A stretch of DNA of 64,000 nt from an uncultured Anaerolineae bacterium (GTDB lineage Bacteria; Chloroflexota; Anaerolineae; Promineifilales; Promineifilaceae). Shown piece after piece: positions 8,843 through 16,610 of this stretch. Under the pieces are notes generated by a model. It had not been told where the DNA came from. It saw only the letters and a program-made list of their open reading frames with translations, and did not search any database. The translations under genes were made by a program, and so were the position numbers. The DNA lies in assembly GCA_905479495.1 (NCBI GenBank), contig CAJQMR010000003.1, positions 62,001-126,000 on the forward strand. The letters are read 5' to 3'. Each line of letters starts with the position of its first letter. Position 1 is the first letter of the stretch.

Positions 8843-10059
8843 CGAAACAGCTAGCGCGGGCGGGAACGGCCGTCATGGTCACGCTTTTGGCGCTGGCCTT
8901 ATTGTGGCAATTACGTCTCGTCGTCGGTTACGTTCTCATCTCCTTGGCGCTAGCATCGGCCGTTCGTCCTCTCATTAAGCGCCCGGCCGGACAAGGCTTG
9001 GCCCTGCGTCTGACCCTAATACTTCTTTACCTGGTTGGCCTAAGCGGTTTTGGCTTCTTATTGGTTCTAACTATTGGCGCCTCAATCCGTGACGTTCAGG
9101 AGTTGGCCCAACAGGTGTCTGTACAGGATGCCTGGCGACAGCCCGTCTGGTTGGAGGGCAGTGCGTTCCAACAGCTACTAGACACGCGACTGCCGTCACC
9201 AAGCGAGGTCTTTTCTGCCCTTATCGGCGAAAACGGGCAACTTATACTGCCTGCGATCTTGGGCTTTACGCAAGGTATTTTCACTGCCCTGAGCAGCGGG
9301 CTTGTTGTTCTGTTCTTAAGCCTTTATTGGAGTATGGATCAAAGCCATTTTGAACGACTGTGGCTCTCACTGCTGCCACCCGTGCAGCGGAGTAGGGTAC
9401 GCGATATCTGGCAAACGATCGAGTCTGACCTGGGCGCTTACATCCGCAGCGAGATCGCGCAAAGCCTCCTGGCTGGCGTACTGTTGGGGCTGGGGTATTG
9501 GCTACTTGGCTCCCCATACTCAACTCTGCTTGCCTTGGTCGGTGCCCTGGTGTTGTTGATACCTGTAGCTGGCGCAACCCTGGCAGTGATTCCTCCGCTT
9601 TTGTTGGGCTTACTGACCGGCGTGCCACTCAGCTTGATGACGGCCGTTTATACGATAGTTGTCATGGGAGCGCTGAAATGGTGGGTTGAACCCCGTCTTT
9701 TCCAGCGTATACAGGTCAATCCAATGTTGACCCTCCTCTTTCTTATTGCTCTGGCAGACGCTTATGGGCTGCTCGGCATTGTGGTTGCCCCACCTTTATC
9801 AGCCGCTTGCCAAATTTTATGGAGCCGACTGGTGAGCCACCGGGCCACTTCCAGGGCTTCGGCTCAAGTTTCAGATCTTAAAGAACGCCAGGCAAAACTG
9901 TGGGCCATTATAGAGGCAGCGGAGGAAGCGCCACCGTTAGTTACCACCAGTATGGCACGGCTGGCAATTTTAATTGAGAATGCAGAGCCAATCCTGCAAT
10001 TGGCGAACGAGCAAAGTAGTTTATTTACATTGACCGAAGTTTCCCCATCATCTACCTAA
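8839..10059 (+). CDS. AI-2E family transporter (second of a tandem pair)
   Basis: 406 residues, a diverged paralogue of the preceding protein. It keeps the same layout: N-terminal helices, a soluble region, LFLSLYWSMDQSHFERLW matching the LLSAYWTLDG region of the first copy, and the C-terminal VNPMLTLLFLIALADAYGLLGI segment. The family motif is weaker (LIPVAGATLAVIPPLLLGLL replaces EAVPLIGPLLGAVPA). Start overlaps the first gene by ATGA. The two may form a hetero-oligomer; this is inference from the coupling and unequal conservation. Confidence 0.85.
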   Translation: MTKQLARAGTAVMVTLLALALLWQLRLVVGYVLISLALASAVRPLIKRPAGQGLALRLTLILLYLVGLSGFGFLLVLTIGASIRDVQELAQQVSVQDAWRQPVWLEGSAFQQLLDTRLPSPSEVFSALIGENGQLILPAILGFTQGIFTALSSGLVVLFLSLYWSMDQSHFERLWLSLLPPVQRSRVRDIWQTIESDLGAYIRSEIAQSLLAGVLLGLGYWLLGSPYSTLLALVGALVLLIPVAGATLAVIPPLLLGLLTGVPLSLMTAVYTIVVMGALKWWVEPRLFQRIQVNPMLTLLFLIALADAYGLLGIVVAPPLSAACQILWSRLVSHRATSRASAQVSDLKERQAKLWAIIEAAEEAPPLVTTSMARLAILIENAEPILQLANEQSSLFTLTEVSPSST

Positions 10060-10095
10060 AACCGAAACAACCAGAATTGTAAGATTTGCCGTTAT

Positions 10096-10140
10096 CTCCC
10101 CCAACTGGCGGAGATAAATCTCCGCTGGTTAGCCGATGTG
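10096..10140. repeat. Intergenic repeat, copy 3 of 3
   Basis: CTCCCCCAACTGGCGGAG, ATAAAT, then CTCCGCTGGTTAGCCGATGTG; very close to copy 1 at 404-448. Lies between the second AI-2E gene and the small gene at 10257. Confidence 0.65.
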
Positions 10141-10256
10141 GCTAAAACATATACGTAATATGATTAACGTACGCCTTAATATCGCTTACCAACAGCGACA
10201 AAGTCATGGTCCGCTGTGTAGCAAAGTAGGTTTGGTTCCAAATGAATGAGGAGAAG

Positions 10257-10508
10257 ATGGCCACAACAGAGCTTACATTCCACAACCAAATAAAATTGCG
10301 GGTGCAGGCTCAAATATTTTTAGGTCGCACCCTCATCAGCACCTGCTTAGCCAACCCTGGTGAAGTCTGTGTCTTACCGGCGGAGTCCTCACAATATGAC
10401 ATCTTTTTCAAAAACGGGGCCACCGGTCGAGAAATTGCTCGCAAGCTCAACAATAAGGCCAATCGTTTGACATTAAGCCTGCAAAACGGCCGTTACATCC
10501 TCACCTAA
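10257..10508 (+). CDS. Hypothetical small protein
   Basis: 83 residues, not recognised. The sequence alternates hydrophobic and polar residues (LTFHNQIKLRVQAQIFLG, CVLPAESSQYDIFFKNG, LTLSLQNGRYIL), which suggests a small all-beta fold. No signal peptide, membrane segment or cysteine pair is seen. GAGGAG precedes the ATG at 10257; two earlier ATGs (10242, 10246) lack a site. It lies 16 bases ahead of another small gene, so the two are probably co-transcribed. Confidence 0.55.
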   Translation: MATTELTFHNQIKLRVQAQIFLGRTLISTCLANPGEVCVLPAESSQYDIFFKNGATGREIARKLNNKANRLTLSLQNGRYILT

Positions 10509-10524
10509 CACACAAGGACACAAG

Positions 10525-10770
10525 ATGATATTAACCTTCGAAGATTGGCTCATAAACCAACAATACCGCAAAGATTCCGTTGGTGAACTGGCTCGTGTGC
10601 CAGACCTGCAAAATCCTGAGATTAAACCCTCCCGACGCAAGAGCGACGAACATAAAAGCTGGGCCACTATCGTCGTAAACATTGCCAGCCCAGGAATCAT
10701 TGAAGTCTTCAATGAAGCCTGGCAGGAATTCCTGCTGGCAAAACAAGCAGCCAAAAATTCCTTGGAATAA
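10525..10770 (+). CDS. Hypothetical small protein, weak YozE/SAM-like resemblance
   Basis: 81 residues. The N-terminus FEDWLINQQYRKDSVGELAR resembles the start of YozE-type SAM-like small proteins (a W-L-x-x-Q-x-x-R/K-D-x-x-G-D/E-L-A pattern), and the second half (WATIVVNIASPGIIEVFNEA, then WQEFLLAKQA) is helical. The match is by eye and weak. AAGGA precedes the ATG. It sits between small genes 10257 and 10795 with short gaps, which supports a shared transcript. Confidence 0.5.
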   Translation: MILTFEDWLINQQYRKDSVGELARVPDLQNPEIKPSRRKSDEHKSWATIVVNIASPGIIEVFNEAWQEFLLAKQAAKNSLE

Positions 10771-10794
10771 TCATACTGTCTGGAGCGTTCTTGA

Positions 10795-11160
10795 ATGATT
10801 CGTGTATTCCTAGCCGATAGCCAACCTGAAATCCGTTCCGCGCTGCGCCTGTTACTGCAAGATCTAAACATGGAGGTAGTGGGTGATGCCGCCGATTGGC
10901 CTACGACCTTGTCGGACACTTTCGGCACACAACCTGATATGGTGGTCGTGGATTGGGACTTGATCCCGCAGCATACTTCCCTTGTGGAGCTGCGCGCAAC
11001 CTGCCCAGCAGCGGTTGTTATTGTCCTCATTAGCCATTTAGATGCGCGAAAGCAAGCCGCCCTTTCTGCTGGAGCCGACACTTTTATTAGCAAAGGCGAC
11101 ACGCCTGATCGGGTGGCAGAGCGCCTGCAGGCTGCGGCCGCAAACATTATTCAGCTATGA
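10795..11160 (+). CDS. Stand-alone response-regulator receiver
   Basis: 121 residues forming only a receiver domain: MIRVFLADSQPEIRSALRLL with a single acidic residue at the pocket, the phospho-acceptor aspartate in MVVVDWDL, the Thr/Ser position in VLISHLDA, and the conserved lysine in TFISKGD. It lacks an HTH or enzymatic output and ends soon after the last helix, so it may act by protein contact (CheY/Spo0F-like) or be a NarL-type regulator that lost its HTH. A detached LuxR HTH fragment lies at 178-372, but it is 10 kb away and no link is shown. Confidence 0.75.
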   Translation: MIRVFLADSQPEIRSALRLLLQDLNMEVVGDAADWPTTLSDTFGTQPDMVVVDWDLIPQHTSLVELRATCPAAVVIVLISHLDARKQAALSAGADTFISKGDTPDRVAERLQAAAANIIQL

Positions 11161-11270
11161 ACTTTTCCGTACCACATAAGCTGTTCCCCAAATAGGGCAT
11201 TGATGCCCCCAATATGACCGAGTATTGCAGAGCAAAAAATGATTTCCACTGCGATTCTCAAAGGAGAAAT

Positions 11271-11666
11271 ATGATGCAAACCAAGCTAGCCAATATTCGA
11301 CAAAGATGGGATAAAGCCAAACAGACAAAATCAACGACCTTCTGGATTGCCATCGGGGCGATCGTGATCACTTTGTATTTTGGGTTTTCGCGAGGCGGGT
11401 GGATGCTGGGAACCAGTGCCGAGACATTGGCTGACAGAGCGGCAGAAGACGCAGTTGTGGAGCGCCTGACACCGATTTGTGTCGCCCAGTTTAATCAAGA
11501 CCCCCTCAGTGCCGAGAAGCTCACCGAGCTGCAACTGTTATCCAGTGCGACCCAACGTTCTATCTATGTCAAAGATCAGGGCTGGGCCACCATGCCTGGT
11601 GAGGAAGCGCCTGATAACCGGGTAGCCACTGAATGTGCCCAACAGCTCACGTTGATAGATCAGTAG
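11271..11666 (+). CDS. Hypothetical membrane-anchored protein
   Basis: 131 residues: a polar, basic N-terminus (NIRQRWDKAKQTKSTT), one membrane segment (FWIAIGAIVITLYFGFSRGGW) and an outside-facing acidic region with two cysteines (PICVAQF and ATECAQQL) that could form a disulphide. Not recognised. AAAGGAG lies directly before the ATG pair at 11271. An upstream in-frame ATG at 11214 has no site. Confidence 0.6.
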   Translation: MMQTKLANIRQRWDKAKQTKSTTFWIAIGAIVITLYFGFSRGGWMLGTSAETLADRAAEDAVVERLTPICVAQFNQDPLSAEKLTELQLLSSATQRSIYVKDQGWATMPGEEAPDNRVATECAQQLTLIDQ

Positions 11667-11857
11667 GTTCTGCAAACAACCTGAAGTCAAAAAGTTTGCC
11701 TCTTGGCGTGTAAAACGGCCGTTATCGTTAACCTGCCTTCTGGGGAAAAATGATGATACGGCCGTTCCTGAGACGCTGACAGCTTATTTACCGAAACCTT
11801 ATGGTGGCGCGGCAAAAACCTCCGCCACAACTAAAGAAACAAAATGGAGAAAAAATA

Positions 11858-11983
11858 ATGAGTAAGGGCAAGAACAAAAAAAAGGGTGGCAATAATAAAC
11901 CATCAAAAACTGTAAAGGAAAAAAAGCAGGCCAAAAAAGATAAAAAAGAGAAGAAAGAAAATCCTGGATTTGGCGATTTGTAG
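11858..11983 (+). CDS. Lysine-rich small protein
   Basis: 41 residues, about half lysine (KGKNKKKGGNNKPSKT, then KEKKQAKKDKKEKKEN), ending in NPGFGDL. ATGGAGA lies just before the ATG at 11858. Similar highly basic peptides are often nucleic-acid-binding or simply uncharacterised; nothing here identifies a role. Low-complexity composition also makes a chance reading frame possible. The preceding 190 bases hold two ACGGCCGT palindromes and nothing else seen. Confidence 0.4.
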   Translation: MSKGKNKKKGGNNKPSKTVKEKKQAKKDKKEKKENPGFGDL

Positions 11984-12169
11984 TAGACGGAAGCGCCAAC
12001 CCTTGAGTGATCGACTAATTATCGCAGCCTCACTAGGTGACAACGCCAAAATCGTCACCTCAGTCTGGGGCTGCTGGTGCTGGATACGGCCGTTTTGTGG
12101 CGAAGTGGGCAAGATTCTCATCCCCGCGCAAATGATTAAAACGGCCAGAGGGTTGACCTGGCTTCAAAA

Positions 12170-12343
12170 TCAGTCTGCATGATTTTCAATTTCTTCTAAG
12201 CGGATTTTATACTCGTTATCCGGCATACGGCCGTAAATTTTACGGTACAACGTTGCGGCCTCGGCGGCATGATTTGCCCCCGCACCCATTCGCCACAGTT
12301 CATAATGAAATGATGCGGCCAACTCCTCTTTTTTGGGGGAACC
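12170..12343 (-). pseudogene. 5'-truncated coding remnant
   Basis: On the minus strand a frame opens after a stop at 12344-12346 and runs 57 codons to a stop at 12170-12172. It reads like real protein: SFHYELWRMGAGANHAAEAA, then LYRKIYGRMPDNEYKIRLEE. The pattern of alanine-rich helix pairs resembles the tail of a TPR-type protein. There is no plausible start apart from an internal ATG. It is best read as a gene remnant at the end of the sugar operon. The rest of 11984-12386 shows no other gene; a weak GACT/AGTC hairpin lies near 12361-12377. Confidence 0.45.
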
Positions 12344-12386
12344 TCACCATATTGTATTTGAGACTTTTGTAGTCTAGTATGGATGA

Positions 12387-13313
12387 TTAGAGGCTGGCGA
12401 GGGACAGGGCTTCTTCAAGGGTTGGCTGGGCTGTCGTGCCTCCTGCGGCCTGGGTAGAGAGGGAACCACAGGCCAGCGCCAACTGCAAGCTTTGTTTGAG
12501 CGACCATTGCTGAATAAAGCCATATAAAAACCCGGCATTAAAGGAGTCACCCGCACCGACGGTATCTATGACTTGTACGGGATACGGCCGTAACCGAACC
12601 ATCTCATCTCCCTGCTGCACCAATCCCCCCTTACCACCCAACTTCACGGCAAGAGTGGGTACCGTGCCTGCCAGCTTAGTCACAGCAGAATCCAGGTCTT
12701 GGCTGCCAGATAGCTCGACTGCTTCAGCTTGGTTGGGCAGCAACACATCACAATAGGGCAGAATTGAACTGATTTCCCAATGCTCCTTCGGATCCCAATT
12801 GGTATCCAGTGAGGTTGTTGCGCCATGCTCACGGGCGGTTTCAAATAGAGACGGCAGTCCATCGCGTAACCCATCGAGTAAAAAGTAACTACCGACATGA
12901 ATGTGCTTTATCTGGGTCAGCAAGCCTTGGCTCACTTGTTGGGAACGTAAAGCAGCAATTGTGCCTTGATAAGTGAGCATGGCACGGTCACCATCTGGTT
13001 TTGCCAAAATAATCGTGAAGCCAGTTTGTAAATGTTTGTCAACGATGCAGTGAGTGGTGTCGATACCCCGTTCTTGCATGGCGTTGAGCAGGTAACGGCC
13101 GTATACATCATCGCCCACCACCCCCACAAAGGCCACCTTCAGCCCCAGGCGCGCCGCGCCACAAGCCGTAATCACAGAAGATGACCCAATTGTTAGCGCC
13201 GCCTGGTCCACTAACTTTTCAACCTGACCAAACGTTGGCACAACGTTGGCCCCGTGCAAGATAATGTCAGGATTGATTTCGCCAACAACGAGTAAATCAA
13301 ATTGTGAACTCAT
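12387..13313 (-). CDS. PfkB-family carbohydrate kinase
   Basis: 308 residues. PfkB/ribokinase features in order: N-terminal FDLLVVGEINPDIIL, the GG-type substrate loop region (ITACGAARLGLKVAFVGVVG), ADP-binding LAVKLGGKGGLV, and the catalytic signature DTVGAGDSFNAGFLYG with the base aspartate. It would phosphorylate the sugar released by the upstream GH4/SIS enzymes. The start at 13313 is chosen because the family begins at this point; the frame is open further upstream into the GH4 gene. It is the last gene of the minus-strand sugar operon, four bases after the GH4 stop. The substrate is not known. Confidence 0.88.
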   Translation of the reverse strand: MSSQFDLLVVGEINPDIILHGANVVPTFGQVEKLVDQAALTIGSSSVITACGAARLGLKVAFVGVVGDDVYGRYLLNAMQERGIDTTHCIVDKHLQTGFTIILAKPDGDRAMLTYQGTIAALRSQQVSQGLLTQIKHIHVGSYFLLDGLRDGLPSLFETAREHGATTSLDTNWDPKEHWEISSILPYCDVLLPNQAEAVELSGSQDLDSAVTKLAGTVPTLAVKLGGKGGLVQQGDEMVRLRPYPVQVIDTVGAGDSFNAGFLYGFIQQWSLKQSLQLALACGSLSTQAAGGTTAQPTLEEALSLASL

Positions 13314-13317
13314 CGCT

Positions 13318-14631
13318 TTATTTTTGCAGGAAGTCGGGCAAGAAGTCCCGCTGCACCTCGGCCATTTCATCAAACATGGCCCGGATTTCCTCCAGGGAAC
13401 AGACGGCAGCCGTTAAGGGATCAACCATCAGCGCCTGCACGGCCGCTTCCCGATTATGTTCTAAAACGGCCGTTGCCACCAAATCATGAAACGCCATATG
13501 CTGGGCATCGAGTGCGGCTAAATGCGTCGGCAGTTTGCCAAAATGCGTCGGCTGCACCCCCTTTTTATCTACCAGGCAGGCCACCTCCACCACACCATCG
13601 TGCGGCAAATTCTCAATCAGGCCCGTGTTCAGCACATTGCCATAAATAACAGAGGGTTTACCCGTTTCCATCCCTTCAATAATGTAAGACGCAAATTCGG
13701 GACCCCTCTCCAATTCAAATGCTTCTTTACCAGAGAGCGCGTCGCGCAGCTCCTGCGCTGCTTCCTCCAGCCAGGTTGGCCAGTTATTAGCATAAAAGCC
13801 ACTTTCGCCACGATATTCTGAGCGCATATATTTTTTGATCAGGTCCGGCCGCTTGCGGAAGTAGCCAGTATATTCTGAGGTATGCCCGCTCGATTCCGTA
13901 ACAAAGGCACCGAGATGTTTCATCATCTCAAAGCGGACCGGATCTTGCTCATAAATCTCGGGATGGTCAACGATGCGCTGCCGCAATTGTGGGTATAAAT
14001 CTTCGCCATTACGTTCCAGCTTTACAAACCAGGCAAGATGATTAATGCCTGCCGCCCGCCAATCGATCTCTTCCCAGGGAACATCCAAATATTCAGCCAA
14101 CTGGTAGCTGGTGTGCTGGATCGAGTGGCATAAACCAACAATGGGTAGTTTGCTGGCGCGCACGCCGGTCAAAACGGTTAGCGACATCGGGTTGGTGTAG
14201 TTCATTACCAGCGCATGGGGGGCCAACCGCTCTACGTCTGCCAAAATGTCCAGCCAGGCTGGCAAGGTACGCAGCGCCTTGAACAAGCCACCGGGGCCGA
14301 TGGTGTCGCCAATACATTGATCAACGCCATATTTCAAGGGAATATCATAATCGTGGCGCACATTTTCACGCCCAGCCACTTCAATGGTGTTGATGACATA
14401 GTCGCTGCCCGGCAAAACTTTTGTACGATCCGTGCTGGCTTCCACCGTCCAATTACGGCCGCTTTTGGCAACTAAAAATTCGGCCATTTGCTGGGCCAGT
14501 TCCAACCGTCCAGCATGGATATCTACCAGGGCAAAAGTGCCCGTGTCCAGGCCAGGTGTACACAAAATATCGCTCATCACTTCAGCGGCAAAGACAGCAC
14601 TGCCTGCGCCGATAATTGTTACTTTTGGCAT
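13318..14631 (-). CDS. Glycoside hydrolase family 4 (MelA-like) glycosidase
   Basis: 437 residues. N-terminal NAD-binding fold with VTIIGAGSAVFAAEVM, GH4 sequence VINTIEVAGRENVRHDYDIP, and the metal-ligand region LCHSIQHTSYQLAEYL with its conserved Cys-His, followed by AGINHLAWFVKLE. GH4 enzymes cleave glycosides by a redox mechanism needing NAD+ and Mn2+. The CHS motif is that of alpha-galactosidase/alpha-glucuronidase-like members rather than of 6-phospho-glycosidases. AAGGAG lies just before the ATG at 14631. Lies between the ABC importer and the PfkB kinase, so it acts on the imported glycoside. Confidence 0.88.
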   Translation of the reverse strand: MPKVTIIGAGSAVFAAEVMSDILCTPGLDTGTFALVDIHAGRLELAQQMAEFLVAKSGRNWTVEASTDRTKVLPGSDYVINTIEVAGRENVRHDYDIPLKYGVDQCIGDTIGPGGLFKALRTLPAWLDILADVERLAPHALVMNYTNPMSLTVLTGVRASKLPIVGLCHSIQHTSYQLAEYLDVPWEEIDWRAAGINHLAWFVKLERNGEDLYPQLRQRIVDHPEIYEQDPVRFEMMKHLGAFVTESSGHTSEYTGYFRKRPDLIKKYMRSEYRGESGFYANNWPTWLEEAAQELRDALSGKEAFELERGPEFASYIIEGMETGKPSVIYGNVLNTGLIENLPHDGVVEVACLVDKKGVQPTHFGKLPTHLAALDAQHMAFHDLVATAVLEHNREAAVQALMVDPLTAAVCSLEEIRAMFDEMAEVQRDFLPDFLQK

Positions 14632-14685
14632 TTCAAGCTCCTTGTTGAGTCGCCTATCCGTCAATAGTTGTTAAACAATGGTTCA

Positions 14686-15549
14686 TCACCCTTTCATACC
14701 CGTCAGGGAGATACCACGAATAATCCAGCGCTGCGCCAATAAAAAGATGAGTAAAATGGGCAGCACAACCAACACCGACGCCGCCATCGAGAGGTGAATC
14801 TGGTTAGAATGCTGTGTGGTGTACCAGGTGAGAATAATGGGCAAGGTCCGCTTGCTTTGCTCCGTCAACACAATCAGCGGCCACAGGTATGCATTCCAGT
14901 TGGACATGAAGGTGAGCATACCCAAGGTTGCCAGCGCTGGTCCTAACTGCGGCAAGGCAATGGAACGGAAAATGCGCCATTCACCAGCCCCATCCACCCG
15001 TGCGGCATCCAGCATTTCGTTGGGAATCGACCGGGCAAATTGGGTCATCAGAAAGATGCCAAAGGCATCAATCGCCGCCGGAATAATCAGGCCCGACAGC
15101 TTGTTGAGCAGATTCAGCTTAACCAAAATGAGGTAGCCCGGAATCATCGTTACCTGGAAGGGGATCATCATGGTAGCGAGGATGTACCAGAAAAACGGCC
15201 GTTTCCCCCAAAAATCATGCTTGGCAAAAATATAGCCAAAAAGGGAGCTAGAAAGCAGGACCAACACGGTGTTGCTCAGGGCAATAATAAGCGAGTTGCG
15301 GTAAAACAGTGCCAGCGGCAAGCTCTCATCAGCAAAAATCGCCTTGTAATTATCCAGCGTGAATTCTCGCGGAAAAAACGTGGGCGGTATTTGCCGCACC
15401 TCAGCCCCAGTTTTAAAGGTTGCTAAAATCATCCAGATAAAGGGCAGCAAAGCGATCAAACTACCACCAATGAGCACAAGGTAGACAACGGCCCGGCCTG
15501 GATTAAATGTGGTCTGGCGCTTAGAGGCAAGCATTTCTAATATTCCCAC
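14686..15549 (-). CDS. ABC sugar transporter permease (MalG/UgpE type)
   Basis: 287 residues with six predicted membrane segments. It has the inner-membrane carbohydrate-permease layout, with the EAA-loop segment NEMLDAARVDGAGEWRIF that contacts the ATPase, and a short C-terminus (ISLTGMKG) usual in MalG-type subunits. It overlaps the upstream MalF-type gene by 13 bases. No ATPase gene is present in the operon, so a shared MsmK/UgpC-type ATPase encoded elsewhere probably energises it. Confidence 0.9.
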   Translation of the reverse strand: MGILEMLASKRQTTFNPGRAVVYLVLIGGSLIALLPFIWMILATFKTGAEVRQIPPTFFPREFTLDNYKAIFADESLPLALFYRNSLIIALSNTVLVLLSSSLFGYIFAKHDFWGKRPFFWYILATMMIPFQVTMIPGYLILVKLNLLNKLSGLIIPAAIDAFGIFLMTQFARSIPNEMLDAARVDGAGEWRIFRSIALPQLGPALATLGMLTFMSNWNAYLWPLIVLTEQSKRTLPIILTWYTTQHSNQIHLSMAASVLVVLPILLIFLLAQRWIIRGISLTGMKG

Positions 15550-16550
15550 TCACTTCTCAACAGCCGACTTTGCACCAGTGAAATGATCAACACGAGCAAA
15601 AACAAAATGATAGAAACGGCCGCTGACCAACCCATCCGCTGAAAACGAAAGGCATTGTCGTAAATGTCAATGACCATCACCCGCGTTTGATCATTCGGGC
15701 CACCATTGGTCATCACCTGGATGATGTCAAAGACCTGAAAAGCCGAAATCATTGTCAGGATAGCGGCCAGCAGAATCGTTGGTTTAAGCAAGGGAAGGGT
15801 GATGTTGAAGAATTGTTGACGGCCGTTTGCCCCATCGACAATTGCCGCATCCTTAACGCTTTCTGGAATTGCCTGTAACGCAGCAATGAAAATGATCAGG
15901 TTATAACCCAAATCCTGCCACAGGTAGGCGACAATAACAGCGATTAAGGCCACCGGAATACCACCAAAAACCAGCGCCTGATCGCCAGTCCAATTAATGA
16001 CCGTGAGTTTGCCCAGAACGGCCGTTAACACCCCATTAAGCAACCCCCGCTGCGGATGAAAAATGTAGCCCCACATGATAGCCACCCCCACCGCAGAAGT
16101 AACAATAGGCAAAAAGAAAATCGTACGAAACGTTAACCGCAGCCAGCTTCCAACCGATTCAATCATGGCAGCCAACGGCAGCGTGAGCGCCAGGTTCAGG
16201 GGCACTACCAAAAAGGCAAACATCAACGTAGTCTTAACACCAATGTGAAATTGGCGAACTTCTAATGGCGCATCGGAACTAAAATCAAACATGGCGCGAA
16301 AATGCTGCAACCCCACAAAAGGATTGTCACCCCCCAAGCCCAGGATGACACCCCCTTCACGGCGGGCACTGTATTCAAAAAAGGCCAACGCCACCGCCCA
16401 CAAAATGGGCAGTATGCTAAAAAAAGCCATGTACAGCGCCATTGGTAACACAGCCGATAGGACAAAGCGCCGTTTAGACCCTTCACGGCTGTTACCGAGC
16501 TGCCAAAAGCGGCGCTTTTTCGTTTTTGTTGCTGTCGCTGAAAGGTTCAT
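15537..16550 (-). CDS. ABC sugar transporter permease (MalF/UgpA type)
   Basis: 337 residues. A basic N-terminal tail precedes six to seven membrane segments; the EAA loop is AIPESVKDAAIVDGANGRQQ. A periplasmic region around residues 75-105 is characteristic of MalF/UgpA-like subunits. It pairs with the following permease and with the solute-binding protein at 16611-17948. A 15-bp perfect hairpin lies in the gap ahead of it, which would be expected to lower read-through or stabilise the upstream binding-protein message. Confidence 0.9.
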   Translation of the reverse strand: MNLSATATKTKKRRFWQLGNSREGSKRRFVLSAVLPMALYMAFFSILPILWAVALAFFEYSARREGGVILGLGGDNPFVGLQHFRAMFDFSSDAPLEVRQFHIGVKTTLMFAFLVVPLNLALTLPLAAMIESVGSWLRLTFRTIFFLPIVTSAVGVAIMWGYIFHPQRGLLNGVLTAVLGKLTVINWTGDQALVFGGIPVALIAVIVAYLWQDLGYNLIIFIAALQAIPESVKDAAIVDGANGRQQFFNITLPLLKPTILLAAILTMISAFQVFDIIQVMTNGGPNDQTRVMVIDIYDNAFRFQRMGWSAAVSIILFLLVLIISLVQSRLLRSEWEY

Positions 16551-16560
16551 GGGGTGTTTG

Positions 16561-16597
16561 GTAATCGGTAATCAGCCTAAAACTGATTACCGATTAC
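16561..16597. repeat. Intercistronic hairpin between binding-protein and permease genes
   Basis: GTAATCGGTAATCAG (16561-16575) and CTGATTACCGATTAC (16583-16597) are perfect reverse complements with a 7-base loop. It lies between the SBP stop (16611) and the permease start (16550). Hairpins at this place in sugar ABC operons (the malE-malF REP is the classic case) raise the binding-protein level over the permeases. The sequence also belongs to the GTAATCGG repeat family seen in the BMC locus. Confidence 0.7.
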
Positions 16598-16610
16598 TGA
16601 TTATTATTCT

